Source: Cyrtodaria siliqua (Eukaryota > Mollusca > Bivalvia > Adapedonta > Hiatellidae). From it: a stretch of 64,000 bases of DNA. This document shows positions 44,112 through 56,413 of this stretch, one piece after another (positions within the stretch are counted from its first letter, which is position 1; the number at the start of each line of letters is the position of its first letter). The position numbers and the translations under genes are program-made. Under the pieces are notes generated by a model, which was given only the letters and a program-made list of their open reading frames with translations, was not told the DNA's origin and searched no databases. The stretch spans positions 186,001-250,000 of the forward strand of contig JAWPHD010001291.1 of NCBI GenBank assembly GCA_037043455.1, read 5' to 3'.

Positions 44112-44217
44112 TTAGACTGGGTTTGTGGTATATTAGACTGGGTTTGTGGTATATTAGACTGGGTTTGTGGTATATTAGACTAGGTTTGTGGTATATTAGA
44201 CTGGGTTTGTAGTATTT
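44112..44217. repeat. 21-bp tandem array, five units
   Basis: Unit ttagactgggtttgtggtat a, nearly perfect. Confidence 0.93.
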
Positions 44218-45214
44218 ACTTGAGTTTCGTTTAAACTTTTAACATCCCTGTGTTATCATGCACTATCAATAATCAATATAACAATCAATACAAATTATAA
44301 ATCAATAAATAAAAATAATCAATAAATAGGAACTAAACAATCATTACGATTTTGTAAATGATAGTGAAGTGCAGCCTATTGTCTCTAACAATCGAAAACT
44401 AAGTGAACTGACCTAAACTCGGCCACAACCGATAGTAATTTTCACATATATTTTCGTTCGACACGACTCGGATAGTTTTTTCCCTAGTCTTATTCGATGT
44501 ACCAAATTCACCATGGCTTATATGGGTTACTAAACAATTCCTCTCATCTTGTAGCTATGTTACTTATTATTCTACACTCATGGGCGTAGAAACCTTTCAA
44601 TTATTGAAATTTCTGTGTTCATATTTAAAATGAGACCTAGATGTCCAGAAACACTGGTGTGATGCACACATGCACACACAAATGCATGGAAAGAGCCCAT
44701 TAAAAAAAATCCCCATTTTTATGTTTACAGATGATGAGGGGCAAAGATGAAATAATCCAGATATAAAATAAAGACAGCCACAAAATTACTTACAGCACAA
44801 AGTAATTATTCCAGCATAACATCCAATACACCACTTTAAACAAACTCCCTGGTTTCAATCAAATCTGAGAGTACTACGTTTTTTACTTGCGTGCCAGAAC
44901 ACAACACCAACAGCCAACGCCCTCTTCAGATTTCCTTTTTTATCTATCTCTGTTTACCAATATAGCGTCAATTTCAAGAAGAGTAGCTTATTTCCCTGGA
45001 AACCAGTATGATACCTTTAATTTGTTGTTTTATCATCCTGGAAACCAATAATCTACCTTCACATTCCTGGAGACAAATCAATCAGGCCTGATATAATAAC
45101 TATGTACAATGGAAAGGTCGAATATACAATACAACTGTTATGCTATAATCTGTTCTAAGGACAATAATAACTATATAACAACAATAGGTTTATATTAACA
45201 GTATGTTGATTAAT
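44218..45214. other. No recognised feature
   Basis: AT-rich sequence with no repeat family or exon recognised. Confidence 0.4.
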
Positions 45215-46225
45215 ACAGTATATAAGATAAATCAAAATATGTCCATACTGCATTATATTGAATAAAATAGGTCCATACTGCATTATGTTGATTAAAATAG
45301 GTCCATACTGCATTATGTTGATTAAAATATGTCCATACTGCATTATATTGAATAAAATAGGTTCATACTGCATTATGTTGATTAAAATAGGTCCTAGTTT
45401 ATTCAACATAATGTAGAAGGAACCTAATTATAATCAACATAATGCAGTATGGTCCATATTGCAGAATATAAAACAAAATAGGTAGACACTAACATTTGTG
45501 GATTAAAATAGGCCTATACTGTATTATGTTAATGCAAATAGGTCCATACTGCATTGTAAAGATTAAACTAGGTCCATACTTTATTATATTGATTAAAATA
45601 GGTCCATGTTGTATTATGTTGTTTTAATAGGTCCATACTGTATTATGTTAAAATAGGTCCGTACTGCATTATGTGTTTTTAAAAAAAAATAAGACCATAC
45701 TGCATGTTGATTAAATAGGTCCATACTGCATGCATGATATTGATTATAATAGGTCCATACAGTCGACATCATTACACCAGCTTTTAAAATATTCCCCAGT
45801 TACCACTGATTTCGGATAATGTTTAGGGCTGCATACTGCATTATATTTACCAAAATAGCTCCATACTGCATTATATTGATTGAAATAGGTCCATACAGTC
45901 GACACCATTATACCAGCTTTTAAAATATTGCCCCGTTACCACTGATAAGCAATAGCATCTACAGGATGATTTCGGATAATGTTTAGGGCTGCATACTGCA
46001 TTATATTTACCAAATATGTCCATACTGCATTAGACAGATTATATTAGGTTCATACTGCGTTATACAGATTATATTAGGTTCATACTGCATTAAACAGATT
46101 ATATTAAATTCATACTGCATTAGACAGATTATATTAGGTTCTTACTGCGTTATACAGATTATATTAGGTTCATACTGCATTAGACAGATTATATTAGGTT
46201 CATACTGCGTTAGACAGATTATATT
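45215..46225. repeat. About 30-bp tandem array with two unit types and a longer-period repeat
   Basis: Units of aggtccatactgcattatgt then tgattaaaat dominate to about 45900; aggttcatactgcattagac then agattatatt units follow from 46020. One inverted unit sits at 45400-45450. A longer segment (gtcgacatcattacaccagc through gtttagggctgcatac) occurs twice, at about 45770 and 45897. Confidence 0.9.
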
Positions 46226-46244
46226 AGGTAGTGCATTGATAGGG

Positions 46245-46722
46245 TAAAAAAGTCTGTTTTCAAATAAAAGAATTTAAGAATGTGTTAATTAAACCACTCA
46301 TTAGCCATTAAGCGTCGAGCGAGCGAAAAAAAAATTATACTGAGGGCGTTCAACGAAATTGTTTGATATTTTATCTACAGTAACATGGACATACATGTAT
46401 CAATAAAAAAGTTCGTTTTCAAATAAAAGGATTTAGGAATGTGTTAATTAAACCTCTCATTAGCCATTATGCGTCGAGCGAGCGAAGCGAGTGAGAAAAA
46501 AACAATTATACTGAGGGCGTTCAACGAAATTGTTTGATATTTTATCTACAGTAACATGGACATACATGTATGAATAAAAAAGTCCGTTTTCAAATAAATG
46601 TATTTAAGAATGTGTTAATTAAACCACTCATTTATGCGTCGAGCGAGCGAACATTTTTTATACTGAGGTCATGCATCGAAATTGTTTGATATTTAATCTA
46701 CAGTAACATGGACATACATGTA
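46245..46722. repeat. Three tandem units of about 160-170 bp
   Basis: Units start near 46251, 46411 and 46582 (gttttcaaataaaagaattt) and include gcgtcgagcgagcgaa and ctacagtaacatggacatac. The middle unit alone has a gaagcgagtgag extension. Confidence 0.9.
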
Positions 46723-47334
46723 TGATCCGGAATTTTTAGTGGGGGGTGCGCCCCCCTGGATCCGCTAGTGATATTACAGTATGTTGACATCCACACCTGA
46801 GCTTCACCAATGGCAACATAAATCACCAGGGAAATTCTGCAAGCTGTCACTATTAACATTGACAAGAAGCAGTCTGAGAGACAGCCATATCCCAAGCCAG
46901 TGTTTTTTCCTATGTAGCTGCAGAACACATGATTGGGTCCTTTGTTTAAAGGAAATTGTATCAGTGCACATAAAGAAGAAAGTAAAATGAATGGTGTTTT
47001 ACGGCACATCGACACATAAATAGGTCATATTGTGTGCAAAAACTGATGAAAAATGAAGAAATGAAGTAGTAATTAAAAAATAATGTAAATATATAAAAAT
47101 AAAACTATTTACAAATAAGGGATGATATGGTAGTAATATAAGCTACATATGTAAATCAACAAATGCCCGTCAACGGGTATATAAACAAGTAAATATATAT
47201 AAGAACACATTATAATGATTTATACAGTCTGATTTCTTTCAGGAAATCTAAATCAAGACTCAAACCTATAGTATCAAATAACTCATAGTATTAGAAAGTA
47301 AAATGAACAATTATATAAGTATAACACTACAAAA
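46723..47334. other. Transposon-end-like palindrome and a SINE tail fragment
   Basis: 46740-46757 is a GC palindrome (ggggggtgcgcccccc) followed by tggatccgctagtg, which resembles a DNA-transposon end but has no partner. 46987-47035 (tgaatggtgttttacggcac) is a SINE 3' tail fragment. Otherwise nothing. Confidence 0.4.
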
Positions 47335-48535
47335 GGCAGTAACTCTAATTGCAATCTGATAAAGTTATTGTTTCTGCACACTGCACTTCCTCTCACTGCC
47401 TTCTATCATTGTGTGAAGTTTCATTCCAGTCCCATTAGTAGTCTTTAAGTTATGCATCCGATAAGAATTACAAGTATAAAATAACAAAGGGCAATAACTC
47501 TAATTTAAATGAAAATATTATAGTTATGTTTCTTACATTCTCCACAACCTCTTATTGCTCTCTGTCGGTGTGTCTCATTGCAGATCCATTCGTAGTTTTG
47601 GAGCTATGTTTCGGAAAAGAATGTTAAATATAGAATTACAAAAGCCAATAACTCTATTGTCGATGAAGATACCGTTATGGTTATTGCAATCACAACTTCA
47701 TCTACTTGCCCTGTATCATTGTGTGATGTTCCATTCCAGTCGTAGTAGTTCTTGAGTTATACTCCGGACAAGAATTATAAGTACAAAATTACAAAGGGCA
47801 ATAACTCTCATTTAAATTAAGACAGAGTTATGGTCCTTGCATTCTGCAGTTACTCTCATTGCCCGCTATTATTGTGTGTAATATGATTGTAGTCTCTGTT
47901 ATGGAACAGAAACAAATTATAAAATTATAAAGGGCAATAAATCTAAATTACAGGACAGAGTTATAGTTCTTGCACTCTGCACTTCCTCTCATTGCACTCT
48001 ATCATTGTATGAAATTTGATTGCGGTCCCATTAGTTGTTTTCCTGTTGTGGAGCGGACACAAAGTATTAAGTATACAATTACAAAGGGCAATAACTCTAA
48101 TTTAAATGAAGACAGAGTTAAGGTTTCCATGCTCTGCACTTCATTTCATTGCCCTCTATCATTGTGTAAAATGTTATTGAAGTCCCATTAGTAGTTTTCC
48201 AGTTATGGAGCGAACACAAATTATAAGTATAAAATTACAAAGGGCAATAACTGTAATTTAAATGAAGGCAGAGTTATGGTTCTTGCACTCTGCATGTCCT
48301 CTCATTGCCCTCTATTATTGTGTGAAATTTCATTGCAGTCTCATTAGTAGTTTTCGAGTTACAGAGCAGACATGAATTGTAAGTATAAAATTACAAAGGG
48401 CAATAACTCTAATTTAAATGAAGACAGAGTTATGGTTCTTTCACTCTGCACTTCCTCTCATTACCCTCTATCATTGTGTGAAATTTCATTGCAGTCCCTC
48501 TAGTAGATTTTGATTTATATAGCGGACATGTAATG
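47335..48535 (+). repeat. Tandem array of about 160-bp Helentron-like units, about eight copies
   Basis: Each unit holds attacaaagggcaataactc, then agttatggttcttgcactct, then gcacttcctctcattgccct. Same core as 20760-21228. No ACGG run or hairpin follows, so this is an array without the element end. Confidence 0.85.
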
Positions 48536-48548
48536 GGACGAACTATCA

Positions 48549-49294
48549 CAGGGCTTTTTTCGAAACTCCTTAGCCTAGTAATTTTGTGGAAAAAAAAGCA
48601 CTATTGTGAAAAAAAGTATTGAAAAAGCAATATGCATACATTGTTTTTGTGGGAGGACACTATAAAACAAATGTACACTTATTCAGCATAATATGTTACA
48701 TTTTAGATAAACTTTCTAATGTAAATGTATCCAAAACAAACAATATTGAGAAAGTTAGATGGGAAAAATGTTGTTTACAAAAATAATAATATATTTATCA
48801 CATAACTTACGGTGTGGAGTGGAATAACAACATTCTATATTTTCGATAAACAACTAGTTATATAAGTATGCAAATGAGCCTAGTATGCGCTGTCAAAAAA
48901 AATCGATAATGACTATATGATCCAATTCCCACCGTATGTCGGTTTATGTCGGTTTTGCGTGTTAAAGCCACAGGCAAAATGCAATAAAAGTCGATATGTG
49001 AGTTATGTGATAAATAGAATCTAACATTCGTTCTCATTCATTATTGAATTTATTAAACTCGTTAGCAAAAATGATATAATGCTCGGCAAGAGCCTAGCAT
49101 TATACCATTTTCCAACTCGTTTAATAAATTCAATAATGAATGATTACTCATGTAAGATCCTCTATATCTATATATATATTTTTTATTTTTTTAAATTGTG
49201 AAAAAAATCGGCCACAATTGTGAACAAAATGACCAACTTTGAATTGTTAAGTAGCCGGATTTCGGCCCCTGTTTTAGAAGGAAAAACAGCCCTG
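48549..49294. mobile_element. hAT-like non-autonomous element (746 bp) with internal hairpin
   Basis: Ends CAGGGCTTTTTTCGAA and, reversed, CAGGGCTGTTTTTCC. Flanking 8-mers aactatca / tataatca agree at five positions. The interior shares caatattgagaaagttagat with the element at 2278-3148, hinting at a common family. 49034-49143 is a fold-back: tcattcattattgaatttat pairs with ataaattcaataatgaatga. Confidence 0.6.
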
Positions 49295-51569
49295 TATAAT
49301 CAACAACTAAATGATTTAATTAGAAAGGAAAATAATTAGTTCATTTTTGGTGGGGGTAAACATCCACGAAAGAAATATGTTGAAACATAGGAGCTGGAAA
49401 TTAAAGAAATTTTCGATCTTGTGGAATTTTAAGACAACAAAAGGACATACCATATTTCCCCCAATACTAGTGCATGGGCACTATGCAAAATGCCAAGGCG
49501 GTGCTCTTATAAAATGCAAGGATAAAATTTAACTTGTTTTACCCACTTGTTTTTATTTGCGAATGCAAATCATGCATTCTTACTCGTATATTTTTACTAT
49601 TTTAGTCAAAGACATTTTTGTGCATAAATACTTTATTCGCTGCCGTTCCGGCAGTGACTCATATGTTTTTCATAATTGCACGTGGTAAGGTAGCAATGAA
49701 CAGTTTCTTTGAGTTTTTCAGTTTGATAATGCAATGTTATAATTACACATGGTAGCAGTGAAATGTTTATCTGTGTTGTAATGCACACGCTAACGCACAC
49801 GCATCCCACGCATGTGAACGTTTGTATTTCTGTGCTGATGTGTACTTCTAGCATGTTGCGCTACAAAGGTGAATATGTAATCATATGTAACGCATGTCAA
49901 AGATCTGACCAGAGCAAAGCGAGGTCGCCCACACTGATTCAAAATGTTTGGTAGGAAGAAGTGATGGTGAACATTGGGAAAAAAGTGTCTGGTAAGAAAA
50001 AAAGGTCACGTAAACATGTCTTTCTGACAACATTATTTTTTTCAATATTGTTTAAACACCCGCGACTTGATCAGTTATTATGTTAAACTTTGTTCCCAGT
50101 TCCAACCCAGCTATAATGCTATTTTCTCTCGGCAGCTATTTTTCGCTTGTGTAAAAAACCTTGCTTATACAATACTTATATAAGATTCAGTTATAAAAGA
50201 CAACAAGTGTTTTCCTGTTTCATTATTTGATCAATCTTTCAGCCATGCAAACTTTATACAGAAAATATCACAGTTTTATGCGCGTGCTGACAATATTTCA
50301 ACTCGCACTTGCTCAAATCAACTCACATTTTATCAGTTTGCGAGTTCTAAATTCGAGCCCGGAAATGAAAAAAAACATAAAAAAAATTAATTAACTGATA
50401 TGGAAAAATGACATAAAATACTCTAGCTCTGTAGAAGCTGAAATGCTATCAAGTCCATAATGATTGTATTCATTTTATTGAAAAGTGTTACCATGGTAAC
50501 AGAATGCCAGCAGCAAATAATGCTGTAATGAAGGAATTTATATCTATAGATCATAGCAGTGCACTCTATTCATCCTTTATCTACGTGTCCTTTCTCCATT
50601 ACCGGTAATCTAACCATCATAATCATTATTAAAAAAAATAAAATCAATAGACAACACCCAATTGGGAAATTACAGGCTATACATTTTTTATATATAGCAA
50701 ATTTGCACATCTATAAACATGCAATTACAGGGGCGTTCCTGGGGCTAATTTAGGTATACGCACCATCGAGTTTTGGATTCACAAATGTACCTAACCCCAC
50801 TATACCTTCATTTTTTATTGCATTTTTCGCATTTTTCGCCTTTTTTATTTTTTTGCTTCTTTAATTTACGCCAGTACCTAGATAATTATCTCCGCCCTAT
50901 TGTTGATGTCGGAATATACTGACAATAGGTTATACTATAATGCAATTGCACGTGCTTTATAATACGGTTGCACGTGCTATTGTTTGTCAGAGATATCTTA
51001 TTGGTTTGATTGTTGAAATGGCTAAATGATTGACAACTGGTTTCATGTTAATTATTTCATGTAATTTAGGAAGGTGTGGGAGCATTGGGCACGCTCAGTG
51101 GCTTCTGGATGGACATCTGACCTGACCGGTTTCGTCCATTAGTTATTGACTCTTCAGAATATGATTGATGCATGCTGTCAGGAGTTGTGAAATACCGAAT
51201 GTAATCAAACCCTGACTCGGACTCAGGCACCACACACTGGAGACGCAGGGAACTGTATTGGATACACCAACTTCACACTTTGCACCCGGTTGGGATCAAT
51301 ATCTTTGGATAAACTGAGATCATCAGCCACTTATCTAATTATTTGATGTAAACTGAGAATTATTTGATCTGTGAACTAATCATACCCAATTGTCTTTTTT
51401 GCAACTCTAAACAAATTTTGTTTTCTCTATTAAATATTGTTTATTTGCATCGTGACATTATTTTAAGTGTACCGGTAGGTGATTATTAAGTCAATAACTT
51501 TCACACAAAAGAAAATATCTAAACACAATTTCTGGCTACATGCATTTCTCAGCACTGTGATTTAACCCT
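49295..51569. other. No recognised feature
   Basis: 2.3 kb without a recognised repeat family or exon, apart from a lone CAGGGGCGTTCCTGGGGC at 50729, which resembles a transposon end. Open frames of 61-73 codons lack motifs or splice context. Confidence 0.4.
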
Positions 51570-51755
51570 AATTCACCTTAAGTGTGAGGATGGATTATTT
51601 ACCTGAAGTATGAGGATGGATTATTCACCTGAAGTATCAGGACGGATTATTCACCTGAAGTATGAGGATGGATTATTCACCTGAAGTATCAGGATGGATT
51701 ATTCACCTGAAGTATGAGGATGGATTATTCACCTAAAGTATGAGGATGGATTATT
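51570..51755. repeat. 26-bp tandem array, about seven units
   Basis: Unit cacctgaagtatgaggatgg then attatt, with 'atgagg' and 'atcagg' subtypes alternating. Confidence 0.92.
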
Positions 51756-51849
51756 TAAAAGATGCATGACTAAAATAATCTTAAAATGCTCCTAAATGTA
51801 CCGATTGCTTTTAAACAAACAAACAAAATAAGACCCTGCTGACCCTCAT

Positions 51850-52036
51850 GGGCCTAGGAATCTTTATGTGAGGAAGCTATCCAGCTGGCTTGCAGAACGT
51901 CGGTGGTTCTACTAGAGGGCCCGCCCGTGCATGAAAATTGCCAAGAGAGTCACCTGTGGTCTTCCTCCTCCAATGGAAGCTGGAAAGTCGCCATATGACC
52001 TTAGTTGTTGGTGCGACTATAAAATCCAATTCAATT
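51850..52036 (+). mobile_element. 5'-truncated family S6 SINE
   Basis: atgtgaggaagctatccagc, cagaacgtcggtggttctac, ggtcttcctcctccaatgga, gttggtgcgactataaaatc, ending in ttcaatt. Target duplication not resolved. Confidence 0.8.
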
Positions 52037-52440
52037 AATCTGCAATGCACTCTTTCCTGCACTTGTACAGTAAACATTGACAAACATCGGAAATTGGTTC
52101 AGTGCTCCGTTTCATTTGGCATACTCAACATTTCATCATTCTCTCCCAGTTTTATCCCAACACTTTTACAGAGTGACAGTGAACGACAACCCAGGATATG
52201 AGGCAGGATCTTAGCCAAACTTCAAAGTGCAGTTTTATGTACTAAGCTAATGCCACAAAATACGGTAATAAATTCCAAATTAAGTCAATACAATCAGCCT
52301 ATCAACCGGGTATTACACATCTAAGGTGTACCCTGTTTACTGAAGTCGAAAATGTATACCGTCTTCTGAACATTGGAATTGCGCCAGACTGGTGAATTCG
52401 AACAAGAGGTCAATGATCAAACAGCGCTCTACTGTAAGAT
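52037..52440. other. No recognised feature
   Basis: Nothing supportable. Confidence 0.4.
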
Positions 52441-52655
52441 TTAAAGGGACACACAGGCAATCTTGATTTTTTTAGAACTCAACGGCATCTTGTAGTTTTT
52501 TCTACATACCTTGCATTTGTTCAATCATTAATATTAATTAAAAGATTAGTATAAATAAAACTGTTTTTCACATAATTATTATTAACTTTGACAATATTGC
52601 ACCAATAGTTTGTTTGTATGGTGTTTCACGTCATTTTCAACACAGGTAAATCTCA
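52441..52655 (+). mobile_element. MITE family D fragment joined to a SINE tail
   Basis: tttaaagggacacacaggca, ttctacataccttgcatttg, gacaatattgcaccaatag, then from 52612 gtatggtgtttcacgtcatt, the tail of the SINE seen at 31556-31735. Confidence 0.65.
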
Positions 52656-53694
52656 TTCATAAAAATCAATAGTTTGAAAATAATTCATTTAAAGATAAAT
52701 GAAAAGGTTACTTAATGCTCAAAAAAAAAGCCACAACTCTAATAAAAACAATTCAATCAAAACTATTTTTCTTCACATTATGAGCAACAACACAAATAAA
52801 ACAAACACCATCATCAGCAACATGTTATTGTTGTTGCTGCTGCTGCTGTTGCTGCTGCTTCACTTTATGATGAATATCCCATTATGTGAAATGCGTCTAC
52901 ACTGGAGGGATAAGGAAGGCTGGAATGACATTCCATACTGATTACTACACAAGCTACTCAGCTTATACAAATCTCTCTCGATGGCCCGGATGACATTGCT
53001 GGGTGGTCTTGAAGTGGAAACAGGGAGGAAAGCATAGAATCTGGGGAAACCCATGTAGATAAGAGGGCGACGACCGTACCCTCCCACAAGACCAAGACAG
53101 TAGTGTAGCTCCATATTAGGCCAAAAAGCCTCGGTACTGCACATAATTTTCACATGCATGGTTGAAAAATATAACAATGAAATAATAGTGTATGAATTTG
53201 TTGAATTGTGATTTTGCTTGAATTTATAACTAACTATACGCCAAAACACACCAGGGACGTCCTACGTTTTCAAAATTTTCCGGGGAAGCATGCCGGGACT
53301 CCACTAGAAATAGTTGGTCCTGCACATCAAAAAAGGTCTAGCTACGCCCCTGCAAGACGGGGAATCAAGCACAGGTCATATTGGTTAAAAGTATGTAAGC
53401 TACATTGTACCAACTTCACTCTACCCAGACACCCGATCTGAAATGGAGTCAGATTAATTTCAAGCCACACTTGGGGTGTAGAGTCTACATATAATTTCGG
53501 GGTGGGGGATGGTAGTGGTGTGAGGAGGACGGTGGTGTCAGGAGTACAGTGGGGGGAGGGAGAGGGGGAGAGGGAGGTCAATACATACACCTCCAACCCC
53601 ACCACCGCCCCAAAAAAAATAATGTTCCTGCGTGAATGAATTGGCAAAGAAACGCAGTTTTGTTGTTTAAAATTAAAAGGTGCAGAGCGAAATA
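52656..53694. other. Trinucleotide run and transposon-end fragment
   Basis: 52825-52862 is a (ttg/ctg)n run. Around 53335-53354 the minus strand reads CAGGGGCGTAGCTAGACC, a start shared by several aquatic-animal DNA transposons, with no partner end. 53480-53600 is G-rich then C-rich. No gene. Confidence 0.4.
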
Positions 53695-54872
53695 TACTGA
53701 AAGGAAAAAGAAACGCAGGGTACGTATTTCCGCTATATATTGTATGTTTAATATGCTACTGCTAATCGAATGGTACAGGGCGACATTAGGCATGTCCTTT
53801 TAGAAAGAAGGTTTAAACAGCACTGAACACACCAATGGTTACTCTTTTAAAGTTTCATTATCGTCTAGCCTAATAAATTGGCTCATATGCAGTTGTTTTT
53901 TTATTATTCTGACGTTCTATGTGACTGCATATGTAACTGTTGATGCTCGCAAATACGAAAAATTTCAAAAGAGCATTAAACGTGTATTTTAACACACTAC
54001 ATTATCGTCAGAATGCGCATTTGGCTCAAGCAGGTGAGCAAACTTAGGCAGTAAATGTTGCAATCACTTAACATGAAATACAGCATTGAACTGGCTCAAT
54101 TTTTCAAAGAGGAACTTCAGCATTCATGAATTTCTTGTTGGTTTAAACATATTTTATTCACAAGCTTTTTACAACATAATATTTGTACACAATAGAAGAA
54201 AAAGGATTAGAACGAAAGTAAGATACTTATGATGTTCTTCTCCTAGGTATGATATTAATTGTACACAGTTGATGGCATAGTAAACAGCAATAATTAGATA
54301 TTTTCACAATATACATTCTTGAAGTATGAGAACTTAAATTACTTAAGTGTAAGTTTTTTGTATATACATATTCTAGAATAATGCTTAGATATAATTGAAA
54401 TAATAAAAAGTAACAAAAAGGAAAAAATAGAAAGTAACTTGAAAAATACGAAATTCAAACAGACAAAAAAATAAATGAATAGATTATGCAAATACATTTA
54501 ATTGTTATTAATATTTATTTATAAATCTCCAGTGTAAATCAATTTTTTGAAAATAATTAGGGAATTTGGGGCGACACAGGGAAAGGGGGTGTAGTTGATT
54601 TGGGAATTCAACAAAAGAACAAATCGATCTACTAGTTAAAACGTTTTGAGTTTTTAATATAATTGTGTACCGCACCGAATTTCTTGTTACAAAGTGTACT
54701 GTGATTAAAACGTCTACAACATCACAGTTGTGTCCTTTCTCTAACTAATCGCACATTTTTTTTTTTTTACAAAACATCTTGGGATTTCCTTGGAATATAT
54801 ATGGAATTAAGTGTGCAGTATATGCAATATATAGCGAAAATACGCACCCTGCGTTTCTTTTTCCTTTCAGTA
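53695..54872. mobile_element. TIR element family E, complete non-autonomous copy (1,178 bp)
   Basis: Terminal inverted repeats of about 57 bp with a few mismatches: TACTGAAAGGAAAAAGAAAC at 53695, then GCAGGGTACGTATTTCCGC, against the complement ending at 54872. TA on both sides (53693-53694, 54873-54874) suggests a Tc1/mariner-type target. No transposase frame. A second, one-ended copy is at 25255-25545. Confidence 0.8.
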
Positions 54873-56103
54873 TATTAGTATATAGACTGAGAAATAAAAT
54901 CAACATGTCGGACTCGAGACTGCTGTCGAAAATAATAGATTAGATACATAAACCGAACCAAATCATACAGTATCATTCACATCAATATATACAGGCAGCC
55001 GCACTATACCTTTCGATTTTCTATCTCTACTTCTTCACCTCCATGAACTGGACTTATGGTGACACCTCATAAACAGCGCGTTTTTTTCAGTTTTGACATA
55101 TTAGCGGGAAAACTTTCACACGGTGTTCACATGCTTTTTACTTCAGGTATTTTCCTCCATTAGAAATGCACACCGGTTGAAGTACACAAATTTAGCAAAC
55201 ATTATCTCGTCTTAAGGAAAGAGAGAGAGATAGGTCCTATAGTAAGTCATCCATATTTCAAGTGCCTAGCATCCATCTTGTTATTATCAGGGAGTAAAGT
55301 ATACTTACTCCCTGTTGTTGTTATTATTATAGCGCAGTTGGAGTCTGAAATAGTCTAGTACCAGAAAGTATAAAAACAATATCAAACCGTTTTCAAAAGT
55401 GAAAAAAAAAGTTATCTATAATCTTATGATCAGTAAAATTCGAACCATGAGATTAATATAAAAATAGAGATAGAAAAGTGCTTTAATTTGAAATTGCTCT
55501 CTTTTTGAATATTCACTTATCTTTAAAATGGTTTTAATATGAAAATCGAACTTGTTTTATAACTGTTATGGTTGATCCTAGCATTATCATGTCTCAACTT
55601 TATTAACATTCCTGGAAGTGGGATGAAAATATATAATTATTATTTTACATGTCATGCATTGACATGCTATGCTAAATAATTATTTTTCACAAAATTTGGA
55701 CATTAAGTATCCTTCAAAAACTACCATCGATCTTCTGTGTGGACACCGACCCGTGCACGTTGGTGAGAAAAAATCACTGTACAGTACTGTGGATACATTA
55801 CAGTGACCAATTTCTGTGTCGGTTTGTCCGCCTGTCAACGCATGTGGTATGGGTAGGAAGTAGACGTTAGCTTGGCCTGGCTATTTGGGAAACTGGTGAT
55901 AGAAATGGAAAGGAAACAACTGATATAAGAGGAAAAAGATGACTCCCTAAAATTACATCACGCGCACGAAACACTAAAACACAGATCGACCAATCGACGA
56001 CACCAGCAACCTGATTTATCACCGTAATCTACAACCGTACTAAGCTACTATCGAATCTTCACACCGCATATGCAGTGGATGGGCCCGCAACCTATATATT
56101 GAC
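54873..56103. other. No recognised feature
   Basis: Nothing beyond a short (ag)n at 55211 and AT-rich DNA. Confidence 0.4.
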
Positions 56104-56413
56104 AAAATATATTATAAAGCAAAGACAATCACTGCAAATTGATTAAACATAAATATGCAGATTTATTTTTCATTTGCAGTGATTTTCTTTGCTTTAAAAT
56201 ACATTTAATCAGTATGCCATATGTGGTGAAAAGGCGCGATGACGTCATCGTTCAAAGATACCCGCCTCCATTTGTGTTTCTTTGCACGTTTTCAACAGGT
56301 CATACGTCCTTTATTTTTCGTGGCATTTTGATAATTCTTTCAGCTTGTTTTTCAAATTTTTCATAGGCCTTTGAAATAAACATTGTTTGAAAATAGTGCA
56401 TCAACCCCTTTAA
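56104..56413. mobile_element. Partial copy of fold-back MITE family H
   Basis: Right arm and part of the inner left arm of the element at 57322-57864: tttgcagtgattttctttgc, gatgacgtcatcgttcaaag, gtttctttgcacgttttcaa, ending gtgcatcaacccctttaa. Confidence 0.8.

Noticed and set aside
46740..46757. Restriction-rich cloning-vector remnant, suggested by ggatccgctagtg
   Set aside because: The surrounding sequence is AT-rich host repeat with no vector backbone; the motif also fits a transposon end.
52699..52941. 80-codon frame with a long leucine run, possible signal peptide or membrane segment
   Set aside because: The leucines come from a (ttg/ctg)n repeat; there is no splice or homology support.
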